Assembly (NCBI GenBank): GCA_037501455.1
Contig: CM074861.1
Coordinates: 97,503,001-97,567,000, forward strand
Origin: Lantana camara
Lineage: Eukaryota; Streptophyta; Magnoliopsida; Lamiales; Verbenaceae
DNA: 64,000 bases
Direction: 5' to 3'
The translations under genes were made by a program, and so were the position numbers. Below are positions 22,553-33,338 of the stretch, piece after piece (within the stretch, counting starts at the first letter, position 1; each line of letters opens with the position of its first letter). The notes under the pieces are model-generated. The model was not told where the DNA came from, ran no database searches, and worked only from the letters and a program-made list of their open reading frames with translations.

Positions 22553-25500
22553 ATGGTTGCTACGAGATCTGGAGCTGTGGGAGGAGGAGATAACACCTCC
22601 CAAGATGCAAATACCATTCTTCCCTCCACCGCTACTGGTGGAGCCCCGCCACTTACCGCCGCCACTGGTGGAGCACCTCCCGCCGCAGGAGTGACTCCAC
22701 AAGCAGAGCCTCCCGTACCACCGCCTGCACCGCCGGCATTGCAGATTCCCACCACCGCCGGAGGAGTCTCTCTCTCAGCTCCTCCGCCGCTAGCACAGAA
22801 CCCCTGGGTCCATCCCCAGATGAATCTCGGAGCACAGAGCTATATGATGCCTCCGCCAGAATATACTCTTACTCCGGCCGTCATGATGCCGCCGGTCCAG
22901 CCGTATCACGCCGGACAGCTCCAGTTCCCAGTGGTGGTCCCCAGGGAGATTGAAGGAGTGGAGTTACCTCCACTCACCACCCAACAGTTGAGGGCTCTCT
23001 ACGCCCAATGTGAGGTTCAGGCGGCTCAGGGGGCATGGGAAAGGTTCCATTCCATGTACTTTCCCTCTGGGCAGGCCACTCAAGTTGTAGCCCCATTAGG
23101 TGGACAACAAAACTTTCCCCTCAGAGAAGCCCAGGCTGTCCTGAGGGCACAACCACCACCACCACCAGCGAGAGAAGTGCCCCAGCAGGAGGGCAACGAG
23201 CGTCCCTCCATGGGCAGGAATAAAGAGCCCACGGAGAGAGTGAACGAAAATGAAGGGGACTCTCATGTCTCCAGGAGGGGCTCACGAGCCCACAAGCACG
23301 GAGACAAGCAAGTAGAAGTAAATCCTGACATCCTCGCGGCTGTGCAAGACCAGCTGCAGGGTCTCAAGGATATTGTGGGACAGCTCTCACGAGGGCGCTC
23401 AACTCAGATCTCCCCTAGTCGGGATGAACGGGTTGACGCCAGAAGCACCCGCACCAAGGACCCTCCACCAAGGGTCTCCCGCCGTAAGGAGCCGGAGGAA
23501 AACTTCGGCACGTATGAATATCACCCACTGGCGAGGGGTTCACCCCTCGTAGAAGAGGTTCTGATGGCCCAAGCAGGCATGGCCAAGGTCCCCACTTCCA
23601 TCAACCATTACGACGGGACAACTGATCCAGCTGAACACTTAGATCATTTTGTGCATCTCATGCACCTCTACGAGCATTCCAGCCATTACTGGGCGAAAGT
23701 GTTTGTCACTTCCTTGGTAGGAATGGCTCAAGAGTGGTACAAGCGACTGCCGCCGCGCTCGATCCACTCATATGAAGAACTGGCCAATGCTTTCCTCAAC
23801 CACTTCAATTCTTTGAAAGCGCCAGTTACCGCACCCACTGCCCTGTACAACATGGTGCAAGGCAAGAGCGAATCACTGCGCTCGTTCTTCGCCCGCTTCA
23901 ACAAGGAGATCTTGCAGGTGGAAAGGCCTTCAATGGATTTCTTGATCCCATTGCTCTTCCAGGCCGTGGATCACAAGCAATATGTGAGCAAAAAGTTTGC
24001 TGATGCCATTGTGGAGAGGAGGCCTGGGACCCTCATGGGCCTAAGAGAAATAGCCGAGCCGTTCTTCGCGCTCGAAGATATGTATGGGACGAATGGTCCC
24101 CGGCATCACAGCCCGGCCAGGAACGAGCGACCTCATCACGAGCGGGGGCGGGATTTGGCCATCAAGAAGGAGCGCCCTCAAGAGCGCAGAAGGTCGCCAC
24201 CACCCCCTCGTCGATTCGAGCGCATTCCGCTCACCAGGCCGAATTCAGAAGTCTACAATCTCTCCGATAAGAAGCTCTTCAAAAGACCCATCAAAATGAG
24301 AGAAACAGACTCACTCAGGCGCTCGAACAAATACTGCGCCTTCCACAAGCAGAGAGGGCACGACACGGATGAGTGCCGGCAGTTAGAAGCTGAAATCCAA
24401 AGGCTCGTTGCAGGGGGCCACCTAAAGGAATTCGTCCGGGTGCTCGAGCGCTACGATGATCAATGCAATGAGCGCTCCGGAAGAAGAAGGAGGAGTCCTT
24501 CCCGGTCAAAGAGCCCAAGGGGTAGGGGACCCCCTGAAAGCAGCAGCCGCCGAGGCAACAAAGGCAAAGCCCCTGAGCAAGAAAACGAGCCCTTCGCAGT
24601 CATAAATATGATTGCAGGAGGTTCATCAGGGGGGGATTCAAACGCCTCCCGACGGAGGTACGTCCGGAGCTACAACCAACGCCCAGCAGTGCCCAAACCT
24701 ATCTACGCTATCCAGAGATCAAGCGCTCAAAGATCAAGAGAAAATGATGTAATAGGCTTTGATGATAGGGATCTAGAACATATTGTAACGCCCCATGGGG
24801 AGGGTATAACCTCAGATTGCCCCATGGTGGTTAGTTTAGATGTTCATAATCATGTTGTAAAAAGGGTATTGGTAGATAGTGGAAGCTCCGTTAATGTTTT
24901 GCCTTACTCTACATTCTTAAAGATGAAGGTTGATCTCCCGCTCGAGCCTCTCAAAACAGCCCTCATTGGCTTTGGAGGCTCAGAAGTTGTCCCACGAGGG
25001 CAAATACGCCTAGCTACTTCGTTTGGCCGAGCCCCACAACGCAAAACACTCTTGGTGACGTACGCGGTGGTGGAGATTGACATTCCATATAACATCATAA
25101 TTGGGCGCCCTGCCCTCGTGGATTTCAAAGCCATCATCTCCACCTACCACCAGAAGATTAAATTCCCTACTTCTGAGGGCGTGGGAGAAGTGCTGTGCAA
25201 TGTGCGAGAGGCTTGGGAATGTTACATGCTGTCCCTCAGAAAGCCTAAAGCGGAGAAAACCTTCCAAGTTGGCTCCACTAAGAAGTCGGTGGATTTCCCC
25301 AATTTAGATGAGGACAGCCCGGCACGAAAAAGGGCAAAATTGAACAAGAAGAAGAACAAAAAGAAGAAGGGAAACAACGAGGAGAATCCCCTCGAGAATG
25401 TTCCCCCAGGGACCGTTGGTGGATCGTCCTCAGAAGGAGACGAGCCGGGAGAGAGTGAACCAGCATCTGGCGACCGTTTGACAGGAAAGAAGAGGGCGCT

Positions 25501-28500
25501 CGAACTTCCTCGCCCTGAGGTAAGGATCGAACCCTCGAAAAAGTTCCTTACCATTGAGCTGGAGCCCGGAAACAAGGATAAGACTACACAGATAGGCTCA
25601 AACCTCTCAGGGCCTTCTCAGATCATGATGATTGATTTTCTGAGGGAAAACAAGGATGTATTTGCGTGGAAAGCCTCTGATCTCACAGGAATTGACCCGA
25701 GCGTCATTGTCCATAGGCTTAATGTGGATCCCTCTTTCAAGCCCATCAAGCAGAAAAAGCGGGACGTACATGGCTTTCGAAAGAGAGTCATTGAAGAGGA
25801 AGTTAATAAGCTCTTGGAGGCTCAGTATATCGAGCCCATCTTGTATCCGGAGTGGTTGTGCAACGTCGTCTTGGTACCCAAGAGCGCAAATAAATGGCGC
25901 ATGTGCAATGATTTCACTGATCTCAACAAAGCTTGCCCTAAAGATCCTTACCCGCTGCCCCGGATTGATCAATTGGTGGATTCGACCGCTGGCTGCGAGC
26001 TCATGAGCATGATGGATGCTTTCCAGGGATACTATCAGATCTTTATGGCCCCAGAAGACCGCCCCAAAACCTCGTTCGTTGTCCATCTGGGGGTGTATTG
26101 CTTCCTAGTCATGCCCTTTGGACTTAAGAACGCCGGAGCTACATATCAGCGGCTCGTCAACAAGATGTTTGAAAGTGAAATTGGGAGGTCCATGGAGGTC
26201 TATATGGACGATATGATTGTCAAAAGCGAGCGCCAGGATTCCCACTTGGAAGATCTCAAGCGCACCTTTTCAATCCTGCGTCAGTATGGGATGAAGTTGA
26301 ACCCCTCGAAGTGCACCTTTGGGGTACAAGGAGGAAAGTTCTTGGGATACATGGTCAGTCAGAGGGGAATTGAGGCCAATCCGGAGAAGATCAAGGCCAT
26401 CTTGGAAATTCCCTCCCCTCGAAATTTGTGGGAAGTGCAAGTCCTGGTAGGCAAAATCATCTCGTTGAACAGGTTTATTTCGCGCTCGGCCGACAGGAAC
26501 CTTCCCTTCTTCAAAATTTTGAGGAACGCACGTAACTTTGCTTGGACAGAGGAATGTGAAAAGGCGCTGCAGGATATGAAAGCTTACTTATCGAGCGCAC
26601 CACTGCTGACCAAGCCTGTCGAAGGCGAGAGATTATTCATGTATCTTTCCGTTTCTCCAGAAGCCACAAGCGCAGTTCTGATCGCTGTGCGGGAGCGGAA
26701 ACACTTACCCGTTTATTATCTGAGCAAAACCTTGCAAGGAGCCGAAAAGAAGTATTTGGAGATTGAGAAATTCGCGTTCGCTCTTATTAACGCCTCAAGA
26801 AGGCTAAGGACTTACTTTCAAGCGCACTCCATAACGGTTCTCACCGACCAACCCTTGAGGCAAGTGTTGTCCAAGCCGGACGTATCTGGTAGACTAATCA
26901 AGTGGGCCATCGAATTGAGCCAGTTTGACCTATGCTTCGAGCCCAGGACCGCGATACAGGCTCAGGTTGTGGCGGATTTGTTGGTTGAGCGCTTTGGTTT
27001 CGAGCCCACCGTTGCGGAGAATAAGGGGTTATGGGTACTGCACACAGATGGTTCCTCAACCTCTCAAGGGGGAGGAGTAGGAGTGGCCCTCAGAAACCCT
27101 GATGGGATTGAGCTGGACTTCGCAATCAAGCTGGATTTCCAAGTCACTAATAACGAAGCGGAATATGAAGCCCTCGTGCAAGGGTTGAATATTGCTTTTC
27201 AGAATGGAGCTTCCAGAATCACTGCTTATGTGGATTCACAACTAATAGCGAGCCAAATTGAAGGAACTTATGAGGCTCGAGAAACCACCATGGTACAGTA
27301 CTTAAATAAAGCCAGAGAAATCATTGGGAAGTTCAAGGAATTTCATCTACTTCAAGTGCCACGAGGAGAAAACGAGCGTGCGGACGCTCTGTCAAAGTTT
27401 GCTTCAGCTTTAGAAGGCACTTCCGAACGATCTGTTACGTTCCTTAGAACTGAGGAACCTTTGATCAAGGAAAGGGTCGCCGCCGAGATGATCGCCATGA
27501 TTGATCCAAACGAGCCCTGTTGGCTCGACGACATCGTCATTTTCCTTAGGGATGGAATCACTCCCACTGACAAGGTGGAAGCCAGGAAAGTCAGAAATAA
27601 GGCCCCTCGTTTCGCTCTGGATCCCGAGGGGAGATTGTTCAAAAAATCATTTCAAGGACCCCCAATGAGATGCCTAAGGCCCTCACAAGTGAAGGAGACG
27701 CTCGAGCTCATACACAATGGAAGTTGTGGGAATCATTCCGGAGGGCGTATCTTGGCGAAGAAGATTCTGAGAAGTGGGTTTTATTGGCCTACAGTTCTCC
27801 AGGATGCCATTGAATTTTCGAGGAAATGCCCCAAATGCCAATTTCATTCAAATCTCCCTCAATTGCCAGCCGCACAAATGATCCCAATGGACGTCTCTTG
27901 GCCTTTTGACCAGTGGGGAATAGACATTGTGGGCCCCTTGCCCATGGTTGCGGGACAAAGGAAGTTTGTCATTTTAGCCGTCGACTACTTCACTAAGTGG
28001 GCCGAGGCTGAAGCTGTTGCGAAAATCACTTTCAAGGTTGTGAGGGACTTCATTTGGAAGAACATCATTTGCAGGTACGGCATACCGAGGGTGCTCATTT
28101 CTGATAACGGATCCCAGTTCATAGCAGCTGACACACGGGAATGGTGTTCTGAGTTGGGGATTGAGCAGCGGTTTACCTCTGTAGGACATCCTCAAGCCAA
28201 TGGGCAAGCGGAAGTTACCAATAGGATTATCTTGCAACATCTGAAAACCATGCTTGAAAGCAAGAAAAGTGAATGGGCTGAGGAGCTGCAAGGAGCGCTT
28301 TGGGCTTATCGCACCACCCCACGAACGGCCACTGGAGAAACCCCTTACGCGCTCGTTTATGGATCAGAAGCAATGATACCGGCGGAGATAGTAAATGAAT
28401 CCGCTCGTGTCGGCTATTTCGAGCCTCAGCTCAATGATGGCAACAGGAGCTTGGAGTTGGATTTGTTGGATGAAAGGAGAGACCGAGCGTGGGCTAAGAT

Positions 28501-28750
28501 CCACCACTATAAAGCCTCTGTGGCCCAACAGTACAACAAGCGTGTGAGGGAAAGAACTTTCCAGCTGGGAGATTTGGTTTTGAAGAAAGTGGAAGTATCC
28601 AAACACGTGGGGAAATTGGACCCCATTTGGGAAGGCCCATTTAAGGTCGTACAACTCAGAGCTAACAACACTTACACCCTGGAGACACTTCAAGGTGAGC
28701 GCTTGCCTCGCCCTTGGAACGCATGTAACCTCCGGCGGTTTTATGTTTAA
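22553..28750 (+). CDS. element 2 gag-pol polyprotein, 2065 aa, intact
   Basis: One uninterrupted frame encodes all sense functions of a Tat-type element. Residues about 1-340: Pro/Ala-rich leader and coiled stretch. About 345-510: gag domain. 596-608: zinc knuckle CAFHKQRGHDTDEC. Protease DSGSS at about 775, with IIIGRPAL about 70 residues later. RT about 1060-1240 with YMDD at 1217-1220. A gypsy-type RNase H at about 1340-1440 lacks the usual TDAS aspartate (YLSVSPEA instead). A second, archaeal-type RNase H at about 1493-1620 has D1499, E1537, D1561 and D1611. Integrase: H1721, H1728, C1759, C1762, then D1791, D1851 and E1887 (DD35E). No chromodomain. Paired RNase H domains are a known mark of the Tat lineage. 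ATG 22553 is the first in frame, about 90 bp after the LTR. Confidence 0.97.
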   Translation: MVATRSGAVGGGDNTSQDANTILPSTATGGAPPLTAATGGAPPAAGVTPQAEPPVPPPAPPALQIPTTAGGVSLSAPPPLAQNPWVHPQMNLGAQSYMMPPPEYTLTPAVMMPPVQPYHAGQLQFPVVVPREIEGVELPPLTTQQLRALYAQCEVQAAQGAWERFHSMYFPSGQATQVVAPLGGQQNFPLREAQAVLRAQPPPPPAREVPQQEGNERPSMGRNKEPTERVNENEGDSHVSRRGSRAHKHGDKQVEVNPDILAAVQDQLQGLKDIVGQLSRGRSTQISPSRDERVDARSTRTKDPPPRVSRRKEPEENFGTYEYHPLARGSPLVEEVLMAQAGMAKVPTSINHYDGTTDPAEHLDHFVHLMHLYEHSSHYWAKVFVTSLVGMAQEWYKRLPPRSIHSYEELANAFLNHFNSLKAPVTAPTALYNMVQGKSESLRSFFARFNKEILQVERPSMDFLIPLLFQAVDHKQYVSKKFADAIVERRPGTLMGLREIAEPFFALEDMYGTNGPRHHSPARNERPHHERGRDLAIKKERPQERRRSPPPPRRFERIPLTRPNSEVYNLSDKKLFKRPIKMRETDSLRRSNKYCAFHKQRGHDTDECRQLEAEIQRLVAGGHLKEFVRVLERYDDQCNERSGRRRRSPSRSKSPRGRGPPESSSRRGNKGKAPEQENEPFAVINMIAGGSSGGDSNASRRRYVRSYNQRPAVPKPIYAIQRSSAQRSRENDVIGFDDRDLEHIVTPHGEGITSDCPMVVSLDVHNHVVKRVLVDSGSSVNVLPYSTFLKMKVDLPLEPLKTALIGFGGSEVVPRGQIRLATSFGRAPQRKTLLVTYAVVEIDIPYNIIIGRPALVDFKAIISTYHQKIKFPTSEGVGEVLCNVREAWECYMLSLRKPKAEKTFQVGSTKKSVDFPNLDEDSPARKRAKLNKKKNKKKKGNNEENPLENVPPGTVGGSSSEGDEPGESEPASGDRLTGKKRALELPRPEVRIEPSKKFLTIELEPGNKDKTTQIGSNLSGPSQIMMIDFLRENKDVFAWKASDLTGIDPSVIVHRLNVDPSFKPIKQKKRDVHGFRKRVIEEEVNKLLEAQYIEPILYPEWLCNVVLVPKSANKWRMCNDFTDLNKACPKDPYPLPRIDQLVDSTAGCELMSMMDAFQGYYQIFMAPEDRPKTSFVVHLGVYCFLVMPFGLKNAGATYQRLVNKMFESEIGRSMEVYMDDMIVKSERQDSHLEDLKRTFSILRQYGMKLNPSKCTFGVQGGKFLGYMVSQRGIEANPEKIKAILEIPSPRNLWEVQVLVGKIISLNRFISRSADRNLPFFKILRNARNFAWTEECEKALQDMKAYLSSAPLLTKPVEGERLFMYLSVSPEATSAVLIAVRERKHLPVYYLSKTLQGAEKKYLEIEKFAFALINASRRLRTYFQAHSITVLTDQPLRQVLSKPDVSGRLIKWAIELSQFDLCFEPRTAIQAQVVADLLVERFGFEPTVAENKGLWVLHTDGSSTSQGGGVGVALRNPDGIELDFAIKLDFQVTNNEAEYEALVQGLNIAFQNGASRITAYVDSQLIASQIEGTYEARETTMVQYLNKAREIIGKFKEFHLLQVPRGENERADALSKFASALEGTSERSVTFLRTEEPLIKERVAAEMIAMIDPNEPCWLDDIVIFLRDGITPTDKVEARKVRNKAPRFALDPEGRLFKKSFQGPPMRCLRPSQVKETLELIHNGSCGNHSGGRILAKKILRSGFYWPTVLQDAIEFSRKCPKCQFHSNLPQLPAAQMIPMDVSWPFDQWGIDIVGPLPMVAGQRKFVILAVDYFTKWAEAEAVAKITFKVVRDFIWKNIICRYGIPRVLISDNGSQFIAADTREWCSELGIEQRFTSVGHPQANGQAEVTNRIILQHLKTMLESKKSEWAEELQGALWAYRTTPRTATGETPYALVYGSEAMIPAEIVNESARVGYFEPQLNDGNRSLELDLLDERRDRAWAKIHHYKASVAQQYNKRVRERTFQLGDLVLKKVEVSKHVGKLDPIWEGPFKVVQLRANNTYTLETLQGERLPRPWNACNLRRFYV

Positions 28751-29249
28751 AAGCTCTTTGCAAACCCTGATGTAACAACCCTCGTTGACGGGTTTTATGT
28801 TCTTCCAATCACAAGTAAGCAGTAACATAATCTTTTTAATTTCATTAATATTCCTGTTTCTTTGGTTGCTTGAATGAATAAGTCCCACGTCCCTCGTCTT
28901 TGCGAGCGTGGTTGGCAACTCATTCCATTGTGTATGCTGTTATCTCGTATGGGTTACGCTGGCCAGCACTCTACTCCGCATGGGGGGACGCCCTCATAAG
29001 GATAGACTGGTTACGCTCAAAACCAATTAGGCAAGTTGGAAGAAGATTGCGAAGAAAATCCTAGTAGGCCTTGGCTGTTTCTTAAAACGCCTTGCGCTCG
29101 AAAACGGGATCTACCACAAAAAAAGTCCTAGTAGGCCTTGGTCGTTTCTTAAAACGCCTTGCGCTCGAAAATGGGATTTCCTGCAGAACCAAGAAAACGA
29201 CAAGAGCCAGAGCGCTCGAACGATGGCCTCAGAATCAAAAAGGAATTGT
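28751..29249. other. spacer after pol with a two-copy 67-bp repeat
   Basis: The phrase CCTAGTAGGCCTTGG...CTTAAAACGCCTTGCGCTCG occurs at 29060 and again at 29127 in tandem. No credible coding frame. Confidence 0.7.
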
Positions 29250-29682
29250 ACAAGTCTTGAGCGAGGGCAACCACTCAGTAAGACCCTCGCAAATACTCAA
29301 GACCCAGCAAAATCCCCCAAGGGCGGAAAGAATGTCACAAGTCTTGAACGAGGGCAACCACTCAGTAAGACCCTCGCACACACTCAAGGCTTAGCCAAAT
29401 TCTCCCAAAGCAAAAGTTTATACAAGTCTTGAGCGTAGGGGCAATCTCACAGTAAGACCCTCACGACCGCTCAAGACTTAGACAAATTTTCAAGGTTTAT
29501 ATTACAAAGGCAGAAATTTATACAAGTCTTGAGCGGGGGGCCAATCACACTATAAGACCCTCACGACCGCTCAAGACTTAGACAAATTTTCGAGAGCAAA
29601 AACAAAATTTATACAAGTCTTGAGCGTAGGGGCAATCTCACAATAAGACCCCCACGATCGCTCAAGACTTAGACAAATTTTC
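29250..29682. repeat. five-unit tandem array, each unit with an inverted repeat (hairpin)
   Basis: Units start near 29250, 29336, 29421, 29521 and 29612 and are about 85-100 bp. Each begins ACAAGTCTTGA(G/A)CG. In the last three the left arm AAGTCTTGAGCG is matched by CGCTCAAGACTT 50-60 bases later, a perfect 12-bp stem; the first two have decayed right arms. Each unit also holds GTAAGACCCTC or a close variant. The array lies between the stop of gag-pol (28750, plus) and the stop of the antisense gene (29889, minus), where a bidirectional terminator or transcript-end structure could act. That role is inference. Confidence 0.85.
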
Positions 29683-29888
29683 ATTGCCTCAAAGGAATAA
29701 AACATTCACAGGAGTATGCTACACAGTCTTATTATAAATGAACAGAAGAACAAAGTCATGAAGAAAGGGATATTTTATTCATCGTAGCAAGAATTATTAC
29801 AAGGCAAAAGGGCTCAAAGGCCCATGAAATACTATTACAAAAGAAAGCAAAGCTGAAAAATACAGAGAAATGCTATAAGGGAAAAGCT

Positions 29889-32744
29889 TCAAGCGGCTGG
29901 GGCGATGTCCTCGTCAACGATCACTAAGATATTCTGAGCCACGGGGCCATGGGCTGGGCCCTCAGGCTCTTGCTGTTGAGCTTGGGGATCGTTGAGCTCG
30001 TCCGCACCGGCATCAGGGGCGTTGGCATTTTCAGCAGCTTGGACTGGGGCTTCCTCTATGATGGGCGCTTGAGGCTCGTCTTCAGGATCGTCATCTTGAC
30101 CCGCACCCCCTTCCCTATGAGCGTCGGTGTACTCATCTTGGATCAGTTTCACCAAGAAGTCATACTCCATTTCCGCTATGGCGTCCGCGGGGTCGTTGGG
30201 GTCCTCAGCCACCTCTTCACAGCGCTCGTTAAACATGAGCCCCGTGCCCTCGGCTCCCTTCATTTCCGGATCCGTCAACCCTTTGTGGATGCCCTGATCC
30301 ACTGCCAAGTTGAAGGCGTTTTGAGCCTCATCCAAGCAGTGTAACGAGGCCGCGAAGTTGAAGGCTTTGGAGTGGCAGAATTTGATTAACGCCTCCTTGT
30401 TCGCGCGCTCTAGGCTCCGAGGCCACTCGCTGACGGTATCATTGAATTTGCGCTCGGCCTCCAAAGCCCTTGCCTTCCAGCTTTCCCTCTCCGCCTCGGC
30501 CTTCTGGCACCGCTCGTTGGCCTGGGCCAGCTGGTTGCCCAAACCAATTCGAGCGCCATCAACCGCCACAAAATCTTCCTTCAGCTTCCCCAGCTCCTCC
30601 TCAGTCTTGTTGTAGAAATCCTTGAGGGATTCATACTTGGCAATTTCTGCATCCAGCTCTGATTGGATTTGAGCCGGGTCATTCGAGCGCGCCATCTTCT
30701 TATATTTAGCTTTCCGGTCGGCGTAGATGGAGGCTCGCATTTGCACGTTTTTGAGCCGGGGAAGAACTTGCTGCATAATCGAGAGGAAAAGTGTTAGCAA
30801 AAAAATAAAAAAATAAAAAAAAATAAAAAAATGGTGATTTACAGAAAAGAAAAGAAAGAAGAATGCAAGGAAGGTTTACTTACGGAAATTAGAGCTTGGG
30901 CCGCATCGAGGGTCACCTTCTCCACAGACTCACTGTAGAGATGCCGGTGGTCCGCTGAGAACTGGGCTTTGCTGAACAAATTCTCAGTGACAGCCTGAGC
31001 GACCGAGCCAGGCCTCAACAAAACTGGCCCCCCGTCGGTGGCGCCTGAAAAGTCCCTATCCCCTCGACGGGGGAACTCCCACATGCGTTCTTCCTCTGAA
31101 GAGGAAGTTTCACCCTCGCCCCGGGGGCCCTCAACAACTTGTTTGCCCTTGCCCTTGATTGCGGCAGAATCGGGCATTCTCTTCCTCTTGCGGGAAGGCC
31201 TGCTCACGCTCGGGGGAGCCTCAGTTATCGCCAGCGTGGTTACTGGCCTTGTTTGTTCTGCAGGAATGGGGGGCTGGACATCTCCCGCTCTTTCTGGTCG
31301 CCCCCTGGTCTCTCTCGGGACCAATCTACGTTCCCCTCGGCCACGAGGGGGCTGGACTTCAGGATTGGCGCTCGAACTGGCGCCACTACGAGCGTCCCCT
31401 CGGTTGTTACGGTTACGAGGGCGCTGTTGTTCACGCTGTTGGTCCCCCTGTGGGGTTTGGTTTCTGTTGGCGTGGGCAAAACGGGCTGCTTGTCTAATTC
31501 CTCCAGCCATTTCTAGTATAGCAGCTCCTGCAAAAAGGGAAATACAAGGGTTATAAATCTTGGGACAAGAATTGTTAAGTGCAAGTTACAAGTACAAAGA
31601 AGCAGTTAGTATTTATTCCTATCTAAAGTTAGTGCCCTAAGAATCTAACCATCTCTCTCTATGTCACGAGCCGGAGGGTTGTCAAGGAAATAAGGGTCGT
31701 TGGAAAGACCACACAAGAACATGAGTTCCGCATTGTCTATCCAGTCCTTCGCTTGTATAAGGTGACCCTCGTCCCTTAGGGTTGTTGCCAGGCTTTTGGC
31801 CCAATCTTTGGGGAGTGAGGGTGGCAAACGGCTCTTTGAGTACGAGCCCCATTCCGTGATCACCCCAAAGCCCTCTTCTGCTGGAGCTTTGACAAAGATA
31901 AACTTTTTTTCCAATCAATGCCATAAGTGCTCGAGGGTGAATTGATCAGCTTCATATGGGCCTTCGCTTGAACATAATAAAAACCGGCCTCGGGGGATGA
32001 GCGGGATGAACTGACCACCTGAAATAGGGCGTTGAAGTTCCGCAAGAAGGGCTCGTAACCCATACTCCTCATCAGAATTATGAAGCACATTAAGAGGGCC
32101 AAGCCGTTGGGCACAATTTGGGACGGACACAGGCCCAGGTCATTCAACAAATGGGCCATTGAGACTGAGATAGGGAACCTCAAGCCTCCTGACCTCACGG
32201 TGTCCACGTACACTGCCATCTCCCCGGGAGGCGGATTATTCGCACGCTCGTGGCTTTGTGGGATTCTCCATGTATACCGCTCGTCCCAGTAAATGGGTGC
32301 CATCATCGTTTTCACATCTCCCACGGTGACAGTGCTGGGAGTTTCATCAGGCGTACGCTCGGTAGCCTGGTAGCCTGACCCTTCGCCCTCGTTGGGTCCT
32401 TTGGATTTTTGGGATTTTTTGCCTTTTCCCTTATCACGGGCTCTTTCTGAAGGCCCGGTTACGGCTTCCGCCACTGGAAGCGGGTTTGCAACCGCCACGG
32501 TCACGGTATGGCGGTGGGGATGTGTGGCACTTTGAGTTATGGGGAGAACAGACCCTTGCCGTTCCGCTTCCATCACCAAGTTCATCTCCTCAAAAAGAGG
32601 ATCCATTCCGCCTGGGTTTCTATCTTCCATAGCCATCACCGCCGCCCCCAACTCTTCATCTCTGGGGGAATCGGGGGAAGAGGAACTCTCAGTGGCCATC
32701 TCTTGGATTTCACGGGCAAATTCCTCAATTTGTTGGTCGGCCAT
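29889..32744 (-). pseudogene. antisense three-exon gene of element 2 (PF04195-type protein plus coiled coil), one frameshift
   Basis: Exons on minus: 32744-31650, 31527-30884, 30770-29889. Introns 31649-31528 (GTTAGA...TTGCAG) and 30883-30771 (GTAAGT...ATGCAG) are at the same codon positions and phases as in element 1. Exon 1 holds PPPGEMAVYVDTV..GGLRFPIS..LCPSQIVPNG. Exon 2 is Arg/Pro-rich with KRKRMPDS and SSSEEE. Exon 3 (294 codons) is a long coiled coil with an acidic tail. A run of seven T at 31904-31910 (plus) is one base short: the frame upstream and the frame that continues to the splice donor do not join. The intended length is about 873 aa. The single homopolymer change could be real or an assembly error, so it may be an intact gene. 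Confidence 0.82.
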
Positions 32745-32990
32745 GGCAGAAACTGGGCTTTGGGAATTTTCTTGGAAAGAGATTAAGGTTCAGAAAGGCG
32801 AAAGTCTAAGGGGTTATGAAATCCTAAAGTCCGAGTCTACGGTTAGCAAAGTTAGAAAGTTACAATGGAGATTTACCTTGAAAGTTTTGGAGAAAACTGG
32901 AGAAGAGGTTGAAGATGAGAGAGAATTCTTCTTGCAAAGGAGACTTGGAAGTTTTGAATGCGTAAAGAGTAGCAAGATCTCAGAATCCCG

Positions 32991-32998
32991 TATTTATA
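32991..32998 (-). promoter_or_regulatory. TATA box of the antisense gene, element 2
   Basis: Minus-strand TATAAATA 247 bp upstream of ATG 32744, matching the position in element 1. A possible 5'-UTR intron donor, CAAG|GTAAAT, is at 32877/32876. Confidence 0.6.
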
Positions 32999-33325
32999 GG
33001 GATGGGAGTTGGTACCGTTTTCGGCAATAAATTCAAAATGGTAATCATTTCCCGCCTAGGAAACCGCCCACTTTATGGAACCGGCACATGCTTCCCAATG
33101 TTCACGCGCCCCACGCGCACCCGCATTTAATGCTCTGACGTTTCGAGTGCTTCAGAATAGTACAACATTTAATGCGGAAGAATTACGAGCGGTCAGTTGA
33201 AAAGACCGCATTAATAGCACCATCAGAGGAAAAATTGCTCAACACGCCAAGCCTTACACAAGCGCTATGAACAAGAGATAGAGCTTGTCAAAATTCTACA
33301 GTCCTTATCACTAAGGACTCCAGAA

Positions 33326-33338
33326 TTGGGGGGCAAAA
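33326..33338 (+). other. element 2 polypurine tract
   Basis: TTGGGGGGCAAAA immediately before the 3' LTR. Confidence 0.88.

Noticed and set aside
22375..22755. 126-codon minus frame opposite the start of gag in element 2
   Set aside because: Mirror of the Pro/Ala-rich gag leader; no independent evidence.
29250..29682. Repeat-spacer look of a CRISPR array
   Set aside because: Plant retrotransposon context, units diverged, no constant-length spacers and no cas genes.
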